A DNA stretch of 64,000 bases from Neckera pumila (GCA_963969595.1 OZ018415.1:7192001-7256000); one strand, 5' to 3'. Shown: positions 11,626-23,934, numbered from the stretch's first letter. Numbers and translations are program-made. The notes: generated from the sequence alone by a model not told the origin.

Positions 11626-13304
11626 TCCTTAACCCATAAAGGATCAGTGTTCACTGAAGGGACAAATGGAAATTTGGCATGTACCTACAATTTTAACAAA
11701 GAACTTAGCATGATTTTTTGAAACTTATTTTTAAGACAGGTGAATAGATTAGGTTTGTAGAAACATATTTATTTTCAAGTTGGTACTCTAGATCAACAAT
11801 TATGCCACTCACAACTAAAAATAAATGAGATTGGTCCATTTATGTCAAACGTGTAGAAAAAATGCAAAGAAAATGTAGAGAATAAATTGTAATCTATGTG
11901 AGATAATATTTCTAAGAGTTTGTTTACGCAAAGGAGGAATATAATCCTCAAGGGATGCACAAAGAACAAAAGGATGTCTCTTTCCTCTTAGGATATTAAT
12001 ACCTTCACTAACATTGTCTTCTAACATTTGATTAGTTTGAACATTATAATGTCATAGGTGGAAGTATAACTTCAAAAGTTGAAGATATAACCCACATGCT
12101 AGATTGTGCCCACATTGGATTAGGGCAAAGATTGATTTTTTTGATGCAAATTTTAACTATATGGATTTTTATACTTTCCACATTGGTGTGAATGTACTTC
12201 ACAAGGTTGATCCCCATCTTAGACAAGATAGACCATTAAAAACAGTTTCTTGTGATTTTTCCAAATGCAAACTAGAGCCAAATTTAAAAAATTTATCTCT
12301 AAAGTATCACACATTCCATATTAGTTATGAATGTTATCTCTGTATTGATTGATTGTAATTCATTCAAAGTATTGATGTTGTGCAAAATTTTGAATAAATG
12401 TCTTAAGTTGGAGTTAAATTGTCTCTGCTTTTATGAGTCAGTTCAAATTATGGTCTATTTGCAATTAACAAGTTTGAATCATGTACAAGCGTAAGTCTAA
12501 ATGATGCCAAATTGAAGTGATTTTGCTTGTGTATAATTGTACTTGTGTGAATTATGTGATTTATATGAAGGAATTCTAGTTGAATGTTGCATTGAATCCC
12601 AAATCAAAATAAATGAGTGTGTAATAAACTTGAAACATTAAGAAATTTACATATCCATTTGAGAGTGTTTGGCCTTAAATGTTTTCTACCTACATGCTCA
12701 GTCAGAGAATTAGAGAGAACTAGAGTGAATGTTAGAAGAATTGCCAAAATTGGATGATCTTAATTAAACAAAGTTATACAAAGCCATTACTAAGTTGAAG
12801 AAATTTAGAATATGTGTTCTAGTGAGGGCTAAGAGCAAGATTCATTAAAACAAGTAGGGAATCAAGCTGTGAGAAATTGGAAAGTAAAAATTATAAATGG
12901 GGGAATAGAGCCCAAGTTGGTAAAAAGAAGTTGTAGGAATTATCATAAACAAAGCCATAGCTGGTTATGCTCGGATGAAAGACACATTAAGCCCAAAAAA
13001 AAAGCAAAACTGTAATGCTAAGGGAATTACTTATTGGTGTAAAGTACTTTAAGGTTGGAAATTAATGAGTTGTGAAGAATGCATATTTAAAGATTAAACT
13101 TATTTACCCTTTGTGGCCTTTAAGAATAGAGTGTAGTTTGAAATTCGGCCTAGTTGGTGAGAATGAAATTTATTGTGTTTAAATTGTGCTACCTAATTTG
13201 GTGTAGAATCAACTAGTGCATTTGGTTCTACTTTACCTTCTCCTGCAGTTCAATTCTATTATACTATAGAATGATTTTCTAATAGGTAATTATTCATTTC
13301 TACA
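11626..13304 (+). other. Non-coding AT-rich stretch ending in a probable Gypsy 5' LTR edge
   Basis: No gene is seen. A second TTAACCCATAAAGG motif at 11629 suggests another repeat edge abutting B1. The right end, ATTTCTACA at about 13296-13304, lies directly before the Gypsy primer-binding site, so some part of this stretch is probably that element's 5' LTR. Its left border was not found. Confidence 0.35.
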
Positions 13305-13306
13305 TT

Positions 13307-13325
13307 TGGCGCCACTACCAAGGAG
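13307..13325 (+). other. Primer-binding site of the Gypsy fragment (tRNA-Asp type)
   Basis: TGGCGCCACTACCAAGGAG compares with the usual Athila-type site TGGCGCCGTTGCCGGGGA: the first seven bases agree, and the differences are all transitions, consistent with deamination of methylated cytosine. It lies two bases after a CA dinucleotide that would end the 5' LTR. Confidence 0.7.
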
Positions 13326-14579
13326 AATATTAAGCAAGTTCACTCTAGTCCTACTCTTCCTAGTTGGTAGAGGTAGGAATGTTGCCATCCAGTGAGCAAC
13401 AGTTCTAATTTTGCTACTCCTAGTAGAAATGCTAGAAAAGAAAAGGGCAAGAAGGAGAACGATAGAAAAGAAAAATTAGCCACTTGTAGTTTTATATCTG
13501 AACCAATCATGCCAAAAAGGGATTTAGTAAGTTCTTTTGATAGGTGGATGTGTGGATAAAGAGAAGGAAATCTACAGATAGGTGAAGTCCAAAGTTCAAA
13601 AAAAAAAAATGAAGAAGAAAGTGATGTTGGATCAGTCCATGATTCTAATTCATATACTCAATAGAACTTTGATGTGGCTCATATATATTGTGTTGGAGTT
13701 TGCGTGTCCAAATTAAATACTCCCAAGTCAGTCTTCTATATAAACATTATTAGTAGAAAATCCCGAATTGGAAGATAACAAAGACTTCTCCAAGGAATAC
13801 CTCAGTTTTTGTTTAGTAGAATCCCCATTAGGGTGTTTTCATAGGAGAGGATCCTTTTAAACAAAAATGTATTATAAGCCTAAGTATTATGGTAATCCTA
13901 CGTAGAGTATAAGTTCTATAAGAAAACTGTAATCCAAAGGCTTTTCAACAGCCTCTAAAAGTTCCCCAATTTAGGATGATTGACTTATTATCCAAAAGAA
14001 TTCCAATGGATCAACCTAAACCTCTTCCTTGGGTTTTTAGGTACCTGCTCTGCAACTACCAGTAGTAATGCGACCATTACAAGAAGTTTGAGGCCTAAAG
14101 AAGACCGTTAGTTCCCGACATCAGGGAATGCTAGCCAAATTTTTTTTTAAATAAAAATGAGTTGAATTGCGTCAAGACGCATTCCAACTAACGCTAGAAG
14201 ACATCTTGACAGGAAAAACCAACATCACGTTGGGATGGGAAATTTGAATGGCGCGGGATATTTTTTAATTGTATAATGGAAAAGAATAAATCCAAAATCA
14301 CAACATTTTGAAATTTCACGTGGCACTACTGCAGACACATCAGATTGTGATTATCTTTTATTGTTATCTTAATTTTTATTACTTTAAATTTAATTTTTTT
14401 ATATTAAATAATTTGGCCAGCACGTCACTAGTTTATAGCTTGGGGAACCTCTTTTAAACAGCCCTTTGAAGGCCTCAAACTTCTTGTAATATTGACCAAG
14501 AAGATGATCGGCCTTATTCTTTGGTAACATGTTCTTTGCTTCATGGCCGAATTGGTGATGATTGTGATAGTGACATATA

Positions 14580-14800
14580 CACTACAAGAGAATGGGGTGT
14601 TTTAAATGAGTTTTTAAATATACTCCTAGACGCAAGATTTTAAGTAATGACCTTTAAGGCAATTTTTAGCAAAATTTTACGAGAAATACATGTGTTTCTA
14701 GTAAAATTTTGTTGAAAATTGCCTTAAAGGTCATTACTTAAAACCTTATGTCTAGGAATATACTTATAAACTCACTTAAAACACCCCATTCTCTTGTGAT
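14580..14800. mobile_element. Long foldback (CACTA-like MITE) inserted in the Gypsy fragment
   Basis: The left arm begins CACTACAAGAGAATGGGGTG and the right arm ends CACCCCATTCTCTTGTG. The arms, about 100 bp each, are nearly complementary over their whole length (TAAGTAATGACCTTTAAGGC against GCCTTAAAGGTCATTACTTA), around a small centre near ACATGTG. CACTACAAGA is a typical CACTA-type terminus. The right end is slightly decayed and no clear target duplication is visible. Confidence 0.75.
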
Positions 14801-14901
14801 ATGAATTTTTGACTAGATGTAATAATCTCAATAATGCAAGGATTGAAGCCCATTTTCTGAATATATTTCCTACTACTTTGATGGATCACACCAATTAAAA
14901 T

Positions 14902-16260
14902 GTGGTTCCAAGACAACCATTAGGTCAGTTTCTTACTTGGACCGCCATAGAGGATGCTTTCCTGGCGCATTTTAGGCCCATTTCTTTTATTAAAAAGCTT
15001 CACAAAGAATTGATCAAATTCATTATGAATGCCAAAGAGGCAATATATTCTTACTATGGTAAGATGAAGGATATTTTGTTGAGGCTACCAGATCATGGAT
15101 TATCTGATGCTCATCTAACCCAACAATTCATAAATAGACTGTTTCCCCTACAAATAAAAGCTTATGTAAAAAAAGTTTCATTTTCTAATTTAGTAGCAAC
15201 CTACCAATGAGCTAAAATGTGGGAGGAGGTGCATTATGCAGAGGCATATATGCCCCCTTATCCAACTCAACAAGCATATTCTAACTCACTAGGCACGAGG
15301 AGGATAAACCCTTAAAGATGAATTCAACGGTATATCCACCCTTTATATGTATTAATTCCATACCTTATGTCCAAAATCCCATAGTACCTCTTGAACTGCC
15401 CAAAACAAATCTAGCCAAAAATCAATCAAAACAACCCCAAATTATGGCAAAGAAGTCCAATTTATCTATGGAAGCTCAACTATTGAAGCTAACTAAACAA
15501 TTAGGTGAATTACTTCAAGTCAATTTGGCTAAGACTATCAAAAAGAAGGGTGAACCAAATAATGATAGAGCTCATATTTGATGTACTAATTGTTGGAAGC
15601 AAGGACATGTAGTACCAAATTGTCCATTTCTTCTAAATTTACCACCAAAATGCCCGCTTTTGTGGAGGTAGGCATGAGACAAAATCTTAATTGTCATGAC
15701 CTGAAAACTAGTTTCATTAGTGAACGAAGTCGATAATCAAGGCCAAAGGGGTCAAGTACACCAAGTCAATAATAATATATTTTTTAATAATAATCATTGA
15801 AAAATAATAATAATAATCAATTTTGGAGAAGGAATTTTAATCCAAATTAAATTTCAATCCAAATCAAAATTTTAATCAAAGTCAAATTTTTAACCAACTT
15901 CATTATGTGAATCCAAATTTTCATCCTAATAATTTTAATAATGGAGGGTATAATAATAATCAAAATCGGAGTGTAGCTCAAATGCAAACATCAAATAATC
16001 AAGGTTGGTCTCAATTATCATTTGGAGATGTTAACCAAGAGACTCCAATTTATGGGAATCAAAACCCAAATTGGGATAGTAATAAAAATAGGGGAGCATT
16101 GGTGATGTGCTATAGATGTGGCCAATTTGGGCATATCTCTACTAATTGTCCTAATACCCAAGCTAGTGCGTTGTATGTTCCCCTTTGAAGCAATTGCAAG
16201 AAATTGGAACATATAGCAAAAGAGTGCAATGACACTAGGAGAGAAGGGAGTCGTAACAAT
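14902..16260 (+). pseudogene. Gypsy gag pseudogene
   Basis: Residues from 14902 fit a retrotransposon gag domain: GQFLTWTAIEDAFLAHF, then IKFIMNAKEAIYSYYGKMKD, then LSDAHLTQQFINRLFPLQIK. Further on are a CCHC knuckle CTNCWKQGHVVPNC (15582-15623) directly preceded by an in-frame TGA, an Asn-rich linker (about 15790-16060), a second knuckle CYRCGQFGHISTNC (about 16108-16149) and a third decayed knuckle (about 16186-16226). Several frameshifts and stops break the frame, so no functional product is expected. Confidence 0.75.
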
Positions 16261-16640
16261 TACAAAGGTAAGTGAGATACAAGTGTTAAATTGGTCGCAA
16301 TTCCTATGAAGAGGGCCAAAATCAAATTAAGGACAATATTTCTTATCGTACTAGTAGAAAGAAAATATGGTGAATTTATATGACCATTATATAGAGAAAT
16401 ATGGAAAGTTGAAATAAAGAATCAAACTATAAAAAAATTCTTCCTAGTAAATTGAAAATTTTTAGGGAAGAAGAAATGACTAGAAAAGAAGCCCAACAAT
16501 TATTGGATGCACAAAACAAATAAAATACATTTGTTCCATCTATATAATTAGGTAGAAATTTGGGCAATGTTAAAGCCAATATTTCTATTAAACAATTATT
16601 AGAGATTGCTCCTTTTTGCTGAGCAGCTTTTAAATCCAGA

Positions 16641-16990
16641 TTGGTTAAAAAACAAACAAAAATTATAAATTGTATTGTAAATGTAGTTATTTTGAGCACC
16701 AATCCCAGTGCGCTTGTGATTGATGTAGAATTTGATGGCTTAATTGTGATAGATGTCAAGGTTGATGGAGATTCAAGTGTAAACCTTATGAGCCAAGACA
16801 TTATATTGAGTCTCCAATTGACAGGGTTTGCAAGAAACCAAGTTGGTCTTAAAGATGGCTGACCAAAGTAAGACTAAGCCCCTAGGAATTTTATCTAAAT
16901 TTAAGATAAGGATAGCAGGAGTGATATTTTTATTGACTATATTGTTTTCAGCCTAACACCTTAAATGCATCATATCATATCCCATTGGGT
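16641..16990 (+). pseudogene. Gypsy aspartic-protease remnant
   Basis: It reads VKVDGDSSVNLMS, which corresponds to the D-[ST]-G-[AS]-x-VNLM active-site region of plant Gypsy proteases, with the usual glycine replaced. After a frameshift comes MADQSKTKPLGILSKFKIRI, the typical downstream segment. Stops follow. It lies about 400 bases after the third zinc knuckle, in the expected gag-pro order. Confidence 0.65.
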
Positions 16991-17000
16991 TGTTCTTGGT

Positions 17001-17963
17001 TATACCAAGCAAAAGCCAAAGATGATGGAGCAAGGGAATATTAAAAATAACACAAAGAAACCACGGGGTGAATATTGCCATGTATCCGGAAATAGACTAT
17101 GGTGAAATCCAATGGAAATCTCCAAGCAACACTAATGATTTTGGCTATGATTTTGATGGAGAGGATATGCCTACTAATAGGTATAATTTCATAGCTACAA
17201 GTTAGAGAAATAGGTATTGGTGGTGTAGTAGAAAATTTATATTAAAAAAATCCTATTTTAGTTTCTTGGATAATAGTAGATATTTATTACTTTAAAATAC
17301 ATATAAATAGATTCATATCCTTTAAATTAGTCAAATAAATCTATATAAGGACTAGAGATATTTTCATAAGAGATAGAAGTAAAATAAAAAGGTAAAAGAA
17401 TAAAAGATAAAAACAAACGGGTTGTGATTATCAAAGAATATAGTTATTCTTATTTTTGTTTTCTCTAGTATGTAATACAAAATACATTTTTGTGTTTCTC
17501 GTGAGTTAGGATTGTTATGTGTGTATATGTGTGCTTGCTTGCCGTTGATTCTTGAAGGTTTGTGGCAAGTTGTTGCAAGCAATTGTAGTGGACAGATTTG
17601 TCAAGTAAAGTATATGTGATTGTCTAAGAGAGATTCGGACTAATTAAGAAAAATTGTGAAATTAAGGTTGGAGAAGAGCGCATACAAGAGGCTATCAAAA
17701 ACCTATCGCACCTAGTTGCAGATTGAGGCTGCATTTGTGATTTGGCGAGAGCATTATGAAAAAATTGCCTGAGCACTGTAATGGAGATTGAATGAGACTA
17801 CAAGTGCATAGAGCAATGAATATTGGACTATGAGTTGGATTGAGTGTGAAAGAGTGATCGGTATAAGAGCTTAGGAACTTGAAGAAGTCGGCATCACTGG
17901 CGCTTTGTCATGGCAAAGTAGCTGCATGATTTTGCTCAATTCCCGTGTAATAGTTATTAATTT
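17001..17963. other. Unassigned AT-rich stretch, possibly LTR-derived
   Basis: No gene is seen. A TATA-like CTATATAAGGACTAGAG (about 17341) is followed by T-rich, TG-rich sequence as in many LTR promoters, but no second copy of it exists in the window and its identity stays open. Confidence 0.25.
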
Positions 17964-18225
17964 TTAGACTCTACTTATGCCCAGACAAAATGAAGCACAT
18001 GCCTAACTAAGTAATACTAGACAAGATAAACCTTCAATAGAAATAATCATATTATTATATAGGGAAGAAGTTTTTTTTTATATAGTGTACCAATGGGTGT
18101 GTCTATACAAGTGTTTACAAGCATATTGGTATATAAAAGGTCAAGACCCTTTTACATAGCCTTTCACGTTTTGTGTCAATAGACACGTATTTGTACTATG
18201 CTAAATGATATACTACTTTTCTACA
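17964..18225 (-). repeat. Copia 3' LTR (left copy)
   Basis: It aligns over its full length with 23935-24188, with shared blocks such as ATGAAGCACATGCCTAACTA, AATAATCATATTATTATATA and CAATGGGTGTGTCT. The scattered mismatches and small indels indicate an old insertion. The purine-rich tract, seen on the plus strand as CTCCCCCTATAG, follows directly at 18225-18236. Confidence 0.85.
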
Positions 18226-18236
18226 CTCCCCCTATA

Positions 18237-20600
18237 GTTTATAATTTAACTATTCACTACCCCGCTCACTACTATTCTTTTGTACTTGTAATTCCTTGAA
18301 ACTTAAGTTTACATAACTCATATTTTGGTTGAAGTGAATTTTTTGAAAGGAAATTTGCATACTGCTCTTCCGTATTGCTATATTTGATTTCCACCTCATA
18401 CAAAGTGATGATGAATTTCCACATGATTTGTTCTTGCATAGAATTTTGGATTTTGGATAAAAGCAATACAACTTTGGTTGTCGCAAAAAATGGCAGCCGA
18501 TTTAATTTGGTTAAATCAAATATTCTTACAAAGTTGTTGAAGCTATAGAGATTCTTTATTTGCATTTGTAGAATCCATGTATTAATCTGCCTTCGTACTT
18601 GAAAGGGACACCGTTGGTTGTTTTTTACTATGCCAACTTATGGCCCCTTGGCCTAGTAGAAAACAATATCTGGTTCTTGATTTACGGCGATCTACATCAC
18701 CTGCCCTATTGGAGTCACAATATATAACCACTTGAGTGTCTTTTTTCTTGGTATTCAGACTATAGTGTACTCCATGGTTTGTGGTACCATGTAAATACCT
18801 TATACTTTACTTAATGACACTCCAATGCTTGACATATGGGTCCTCTAGGTATTGAATTACGGTACCAACTGCAAAAGCAATAGCTGTCCATGTACAAACC
18901 ATAGCATATACAAAATGCTCTACCGCATTTTGGTATGGAATGTTGGCCATGAGTTTCTTTTAGTTGGATATTTGAGGACACATATCTTTTGATAATCTCA
19001 CGTTGGCCTCCATAGGTGTAATTGAAGGTTTACAATTTTTCATACTAAACCTTTCAAGTATATCTTCTATATACTTTTGTTGACTCCAATGGATGGTACT
19101 ATCTGCTCTATTACATACAACTTGTAAACCTAGGCAATATTGCACCTTGCTGTAATCTTTCATTTCGAATTGTTGATATAGGACTTTATTAGTGTGCTTC
19201 AACAAATCTATATTGTTACAAAATTAAATAGCATTGTCTACATATAAAGCTAAAATGACATAGAACTCTCCCTCTTCCTTAATGTAGACGTATCTGCATG
19301 TCTCTATATAAATTTTTGATCTTGGGTAAGGGAGGAATTGATCTTATCATGCCATGTGAGCTGAGGTTGTTTGAGACCATATAACCCTTTGGCTAATAAA
19401 TACACCAAATATTCTTTACCCTCAATGATATAGCCCTTTAATTGATCTATAAAATGATTTCTATTAAGTCTTCGGTAAGGATAGTTGTTATGACATCCAT
19501 TTGGTGGATTTTTAAATTGAATATGGTTGCTAAGGTGCGCAAAAGAAAGCAGAGGGTAGTGATTTTGACTACGGGTGAAAAACTATCATGGTAATCTATT
19601 CCATTGATTTGGGAACTGCTCTTTGCTACAAGTCTAGCCTTATAGCGGTCAACTTGGCCATTAGCTTTATATTTTATTTTAAAGACCCATTTACAATCAA
19701 ATGTTTCATGACCAAGAGGAAATTTGGTACTAAGGGTCCATTTCTTATTTTTGAATAAAGATAGATACTCATCATCCATGATTTGTTGCCATTTATGGCC
19801 ATTTGGACCACTCAATGCCTCTTGGATAGTTTGAGGTTCCATACTTTGGGTAAAAAACAATTCTTTGAGGAAGTCCAAAGAATCATTCAGTCGCTGGGAT
19901 GGACATCATTCTTCTTATAGATCTTTGCAATGAGGAGGTAGATGCTGAATGGTTGCCTTGGGAAACTTCTTCTGGATTAAGAAACTCTAGTTCGGAATTG
20001 TAATACTCCAAATCATCAAGATCCGAGTCTTGATTGAGAGTTTGTTCTTCTTCCAACAACAAAGGTTGTAAATCAATGAATGTATCCATTTCTGATGGTT
20101 GTACTCCCCCTTGATCTTGAAAGTCTTTGTTAAATACAACATTACGACCAATATTGACAGATTTTGTTGCAAGGTTATATAGGGGTACAGCTTAACATTC
20201 TCATCATATCCAACAAGTATGCACTCAAGGATTTAGATCTATTTTTTCTCTCTTCTCTATTGGAATATTAGAATAGGCTTTACTTCCAAAAACACGTAGG
20301 TGAGCTATATTAGGTTTTCTACATGTCCACACTTCTTTAGGAGTATTATTTTTAAAGGGAGAAGTAAATAACCTATTATGTAAGTATATGGTTATGGACA
20401 CGACTTCAGCCCCAAAAGGCTCAAGTAGCTTAGCATTTGATAATATGCTATGAACACATTCCATTATAGTGCAATTTTTACGCTCAAATACTCTATTTTG
20501 TTCAAGGATATAGGAGACAATCATTTGTCGAGTTATACCACTATATAACAAAATATCTTATGTATTCCTGATATATAATCCCTACTATTTTTTATCTTTA
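18237..20600 (-). pseudogene. Copia pol pseudogene: integrase C-part, reverse transcriptase, RNase H
   Basis: Minus-strand reading pieces: 20551-20225 is the integrase core end (LEQNRVFERKNCTIME, YLHNRLFTSPFKNNTPKEVW, HLRVFGSKAYSNIP); 19878-19447 is the reverse transcriptase start (WQQIMDDEYLSLFKNKKW, CKWVFKIKYKANGQVDRYKA, FSPVVKI); 19205-18960 is a later RT part (FEMKDYSKVQYCLGLQV, WSQQKYIEDILERF); 18565-18250 is an RNase H remnant. Frameshifts and stops separate the pieces. Confidence 0.85.
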
Positions 20601-20819
20601 ACAATTTAATTCTTTTGTCTATTTATAGCTCTACCATTGCTTCATAATACTTAAAGGCATCTAAGACCTCCCCTTTAGTCTTTAAAAATGTCACTACACA
20701 TTTTTGGGAGGAATCATCTATAAACATGACAAAATATTTTGCACCCTTAGGTGAAAATGTTTTAATGGGACCACATATGTCTGAGTGGACTATTTCTAAT
20801 AGTTTTTAGCTTGCCATCC

Positions 20820-21116
20820 TCCTTGTTTGGGAAATTTCATACAACTTTGTATTCAATCTAACAACTCTTGCATAAAGGTATTTAAAATTTGGGGATTTGA
20901 TTTGGAGTCCGTGTACTAATCGATCTTCATACATTGTTTTTAGTTTAGGCAAACTAGGATGACCTAGCCTTTGGTGCTATAACTCTATGTTGATAGAGTT
21001 TAAATCGCTTAAGACATGCAACAAGCTATGATAGTAGGTATGGAAGGTACCTAGTTCATATGGGTTACCTACCCTATTTCCTAAGGTAACTAAATATTTT
21101 ATCTTCTTGGTCCTTT
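20820..21116 (-). pseudogene. Copia GAG-pre-integrase segment
   Basis: The minus-strand translation contains HQRLGHPSLPKLKTMYEDRL, the conserved pre-integrase motif, followed by LQIKSPNFKYLYARVV. It ends at the left edge of the nested insertion (21122). Upstream residues of the same domain resume at about 22467. Confidence 0.75.
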
Positions 21117-21121
21117 GTAAG

Positions 21122-22461
21122 TGTAGAAATAGGATAATAATTAATTTCTCAAAAATTACCTAGTAGTATAATAAATTTGTCCTAGGAAAAAAATTGACTA
21201 AGGATTTACGACTAGTAGAAATTAACAAATTGAAATATGCACAACTTAGGATTTTAATTACAAAACCTACCAACTCTGCCTAATTGCAAACTCACTCATT
21301 ACTCTCAAAAGACCACAGGAAAAAGATATCATTAACTTCTAAGTTGATTCTTTTATCTTCCTAATCTTTCTCCAACTTGCTCTCTTTTCAACCACTGGTA
21401 CTTAGCTTTCAGCTTCACTGGATTTGCTTGTCTCCAATTTGGTACAGCAACATTTTGCACTGGTATGAATTGGCAGCAACTTGTTCTTTATGCATTACCA
21501 ATTCGGCTTCTACCAACTCGGAATTATGCTTCACAACTAATTTTTTACTATCACTCATGTCGGTTTTACATTCCAACTGGTCTATAAATTCTACTTATCA
21601 TCTCATTCATCTCAAACTTCTGATCGCTCACTCCACAACAGATTCCTCTCCAACTTGTAATCAATTCTCATCACAGTTTCTCTTGACAACTGCTCAATAA
21701 CTCCAATTTGTAAATTTATCTCAACTACTCAACATCTTTTTCCAATTATAACTTGCAGGATTAAGCATCAAATTAAATGCATTTTGATTTTTTATTCATT
21801 TAACAACCAAGTCAGACATTCAAAGACGCTCATACACGCATTATAATTTCCAATTTGGACTCCTAAACTGAACTTATACTCATGATCCACTCCACAACTA
21901 CAACAACACCAGACAATCCAACAACAGACTTGTTCTCTTCAACTATTCTAATTTGGCACACAGACCAAATTTGAGATAATCACAATTCAATCATATAACT
22001 TCATACACACAAAGTTTTTACAATTCTGCACACATCACAATCAATCACAGTCACAATTTCCAAACACATAACAACTCATACACTCAATCCAATTTAGGCA
22101 ACTTAACTTCCGATTCAATTAATTACAACAAAAATTATACAAAAACAGCCAAGTCGGGTTGGACTCGCACTGGACACTCTTGACAGTGGGTGTAAAAAAA
22201 CAAATCGGAGCTCACCTAAGTGCCTACTCGGCACCGATTCACCCCAATTGGCAACAAGTTTTTGGCACCACTTAACATCCTACTAGGAAGACACCTCATG
22301 AAATCCAAATTAGTCATTCACTACCGTTTGATTCAAAAGACTCATTTAAACTCCAATTTGGTATAACACTATAACTCCAGTTGGCTAACTGTTCCTATTT
22401 AACCACAAAATTTCTAATTTTACAACTTCAAAATATCAACTGGAATTTAATACATTCTACA
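21122..22461. mobile_element. 1.34-kb nested insertion inside the Copia pol region (TG...CA ends, probable solo LTR)
   Basis: The Copia protein remnant is interrupted between 21121 and 22462. The insert starts TGTAGAAATA and ends ATTCTACA, and is flanked by GTAAG (21117-21121) and ATAAG (22462-22466), a 4-of-5 match to a 5-bp target duplication. It has no open coding region. Its composition is rich in CAACTC and CCAATTTGG-like words, unlike the host element. A solo LTR or non-autonomous LTR element fits best. Confidence 0.65.
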
Positions 22462-22466
22462 ATAAG

Positions 22467-22900
22467 ACATGAGTCTGTTGTAAACTCTATACGGTAGTGA
22501 GCATCCATAACTGTACTAATAGAAAGTGAAATCTTTTTAAAGCCGGTACATATAGGACATTTCCTATTGTCCTATCTTCTCCATTATCACAGATAATCAT
22601 GAAAATCCTTTGACTTTCAATGTCATGACTTGAATTGCCCCTAAATACACTTTATCTTTTGTAGAAAGTTTGGTGTAAGAAACAAACTACTCAAAGTTTG
22701 GTGTAAGAAACAAACTACTCAAAGTTTGGTGTCATGTACGTGTTGTGTTATACTAGAGTTGAGGTACCACTTGTCATTTGATGTGTCTTCTACCGCCAAA
22801 GCCACCATGAATAATTTAGTGTTCTAAACACTATTGGCTTGGTGACCAGGTTTTGCCTTCTCCTCATGAATGCAAATACTACAATCTTTGATATTTTAAT
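22467..22900 (-). pseudogene. Copia protease region remnant
   Basis: Minus-strand pieces read WYLNSSITQHVHDTKL (in place of the usual W-x-L-D-S-G-A-S active-site motif), then VLYVPALK and MDAHYRIEFTTDSCLI, as in Copia polyproteins between protease and GAG-pre-integrase. The catalytic DSG has become NSS. A 28-bp tandem duplication lies within it (22665-22720). Confidence 0.65.
22665..22720 (-). repeat. 28-bp exact tandem duplication inside the Copia protease remnant
   Basis: AAAGTTTGGTGTAAGAAACA plus AACTACTC occurs twice back to back (22665-22692, 22693-22720), followed by a third partial AAAGTTTGGTGT. The local duplication came after the element decayed. Confidence 0.85.
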
Positions 22901-23920
22901 TGACCTCGCCACAATGGAAACAATTCTTTTTTCATTCTTTTTTCATTGAGGGATTTTATTAGTAGTTTAAAATTTCTTTTTTGGAAACTTCAAATTTATC
23001 CTGTATGCTTTTTTATTAAAATATAAGGTTTGAGGTTTGTCCTCATTATCTCACCCCTTGAATTTTCTCCTTATTTCTTCTTGCAATTTGCCACACTTTC
23101 TAGTGTGAAATTGGGTTGACTTCTTATGGAAACCATTAGCCTTGTATAAGACTCTAGCAAAGGACCTAAAAATACAATGGCACTATCATTGTTATTTATA
23201 TTAATTTCCATATTTACTAAATTATCAATTAGAGCATAAAATATATTTATCTGATTTGCTATTGTATCTTCTTCCAACATTTTCAATGTATAAACTTGTT
23301 ATTATGATATATTTTTGTTTGGGCATGGAAAGCTTCCTATATATTTATTAGTATATTCCAAACTTCTTTTGTTGTTTTGCATTTATTTACATGTGAATGT
23401 TGAGCATCTTGTAGAGCAAGTAAGATGTTTGCTCTTGCCTTACTATCTTTTTGATTCCATGTTTGTTAATTTGTCGAAGTTGTTGGCCGCACTTCCGAAC
23501 TATCCGCATATCTGAACAAATCCCTATCCAACAACACCATCTTCCAAGTCATCTCCATTTGAATTTTTCATATTTGAAAATTTATGCCACCAAATTGATT
23601 GATTTGACGCACATCAATAGTTGATGATAGTGAACATGAAGTTCTATCCTTTTTATAGAATGGGATAAAATATTTTTGCAAGAGTACCACATATTTGCAA
23701 TGATCATGCTTAATTTTCATTCAAGATTAAATATATGAGAATTTTGTCCTCTTCGCTTAATTCTCTTAATCTTTGGATTAATGCATCTTCTTGTGTGATT
23801 GGTGTCTATGGTTCATGAGCTCATTTTCTAACATTGATTCTATGTGTATTGCTAATGACAATAATTCATTTTTATGGTCTTCTTATTGGACATAGCACAT
23901 CTTGTGTGATCTAATATAGC
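22901..23920 (-). pseudogene. Copia gag pseudogene
   Basis: The minus strand 23286-23071 reads FYALIDNLVNMEININNNDS then FLGPLLESYTRLMVSIRSQP, the conserved Copia gag helix pattern. A CFHCG zinc-knuckle start lies near 22905-22930. The rest is broken by stops. It lies next to the 5' LTR (right), as expected. Confidence 0.7.
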
Positions 23921-23934
23921 TTTTCTATCAAATC

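Larger units (their letters stand above)
13305..17000 (+). mobile_element. Degenerate Ty3/Gypsy-type retrotransposon fragment (5' LTR edge, PBS, gag, protease; no RT or integrase)
   Basis: A primer-binding site resembling the tRNA-Asp type of Athila-like elements (TGGCGCCACTACCAAGGAG, 13307-13325) directly follows CTACA. A gag domain follows at about 14900-15260, three CCHC knuckle remnants between 15582 and 16230, and an aspartic-protease remnant at 16640-16990. All frames contain stops and frameshifts. After about 17000 no reverse transcriptase, RNase H or integrase appears and no matching 3' LTR was found, so this is a truncated 5' half. A foldback element (14580-14800) interrupts it. Confidence 0.75.
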
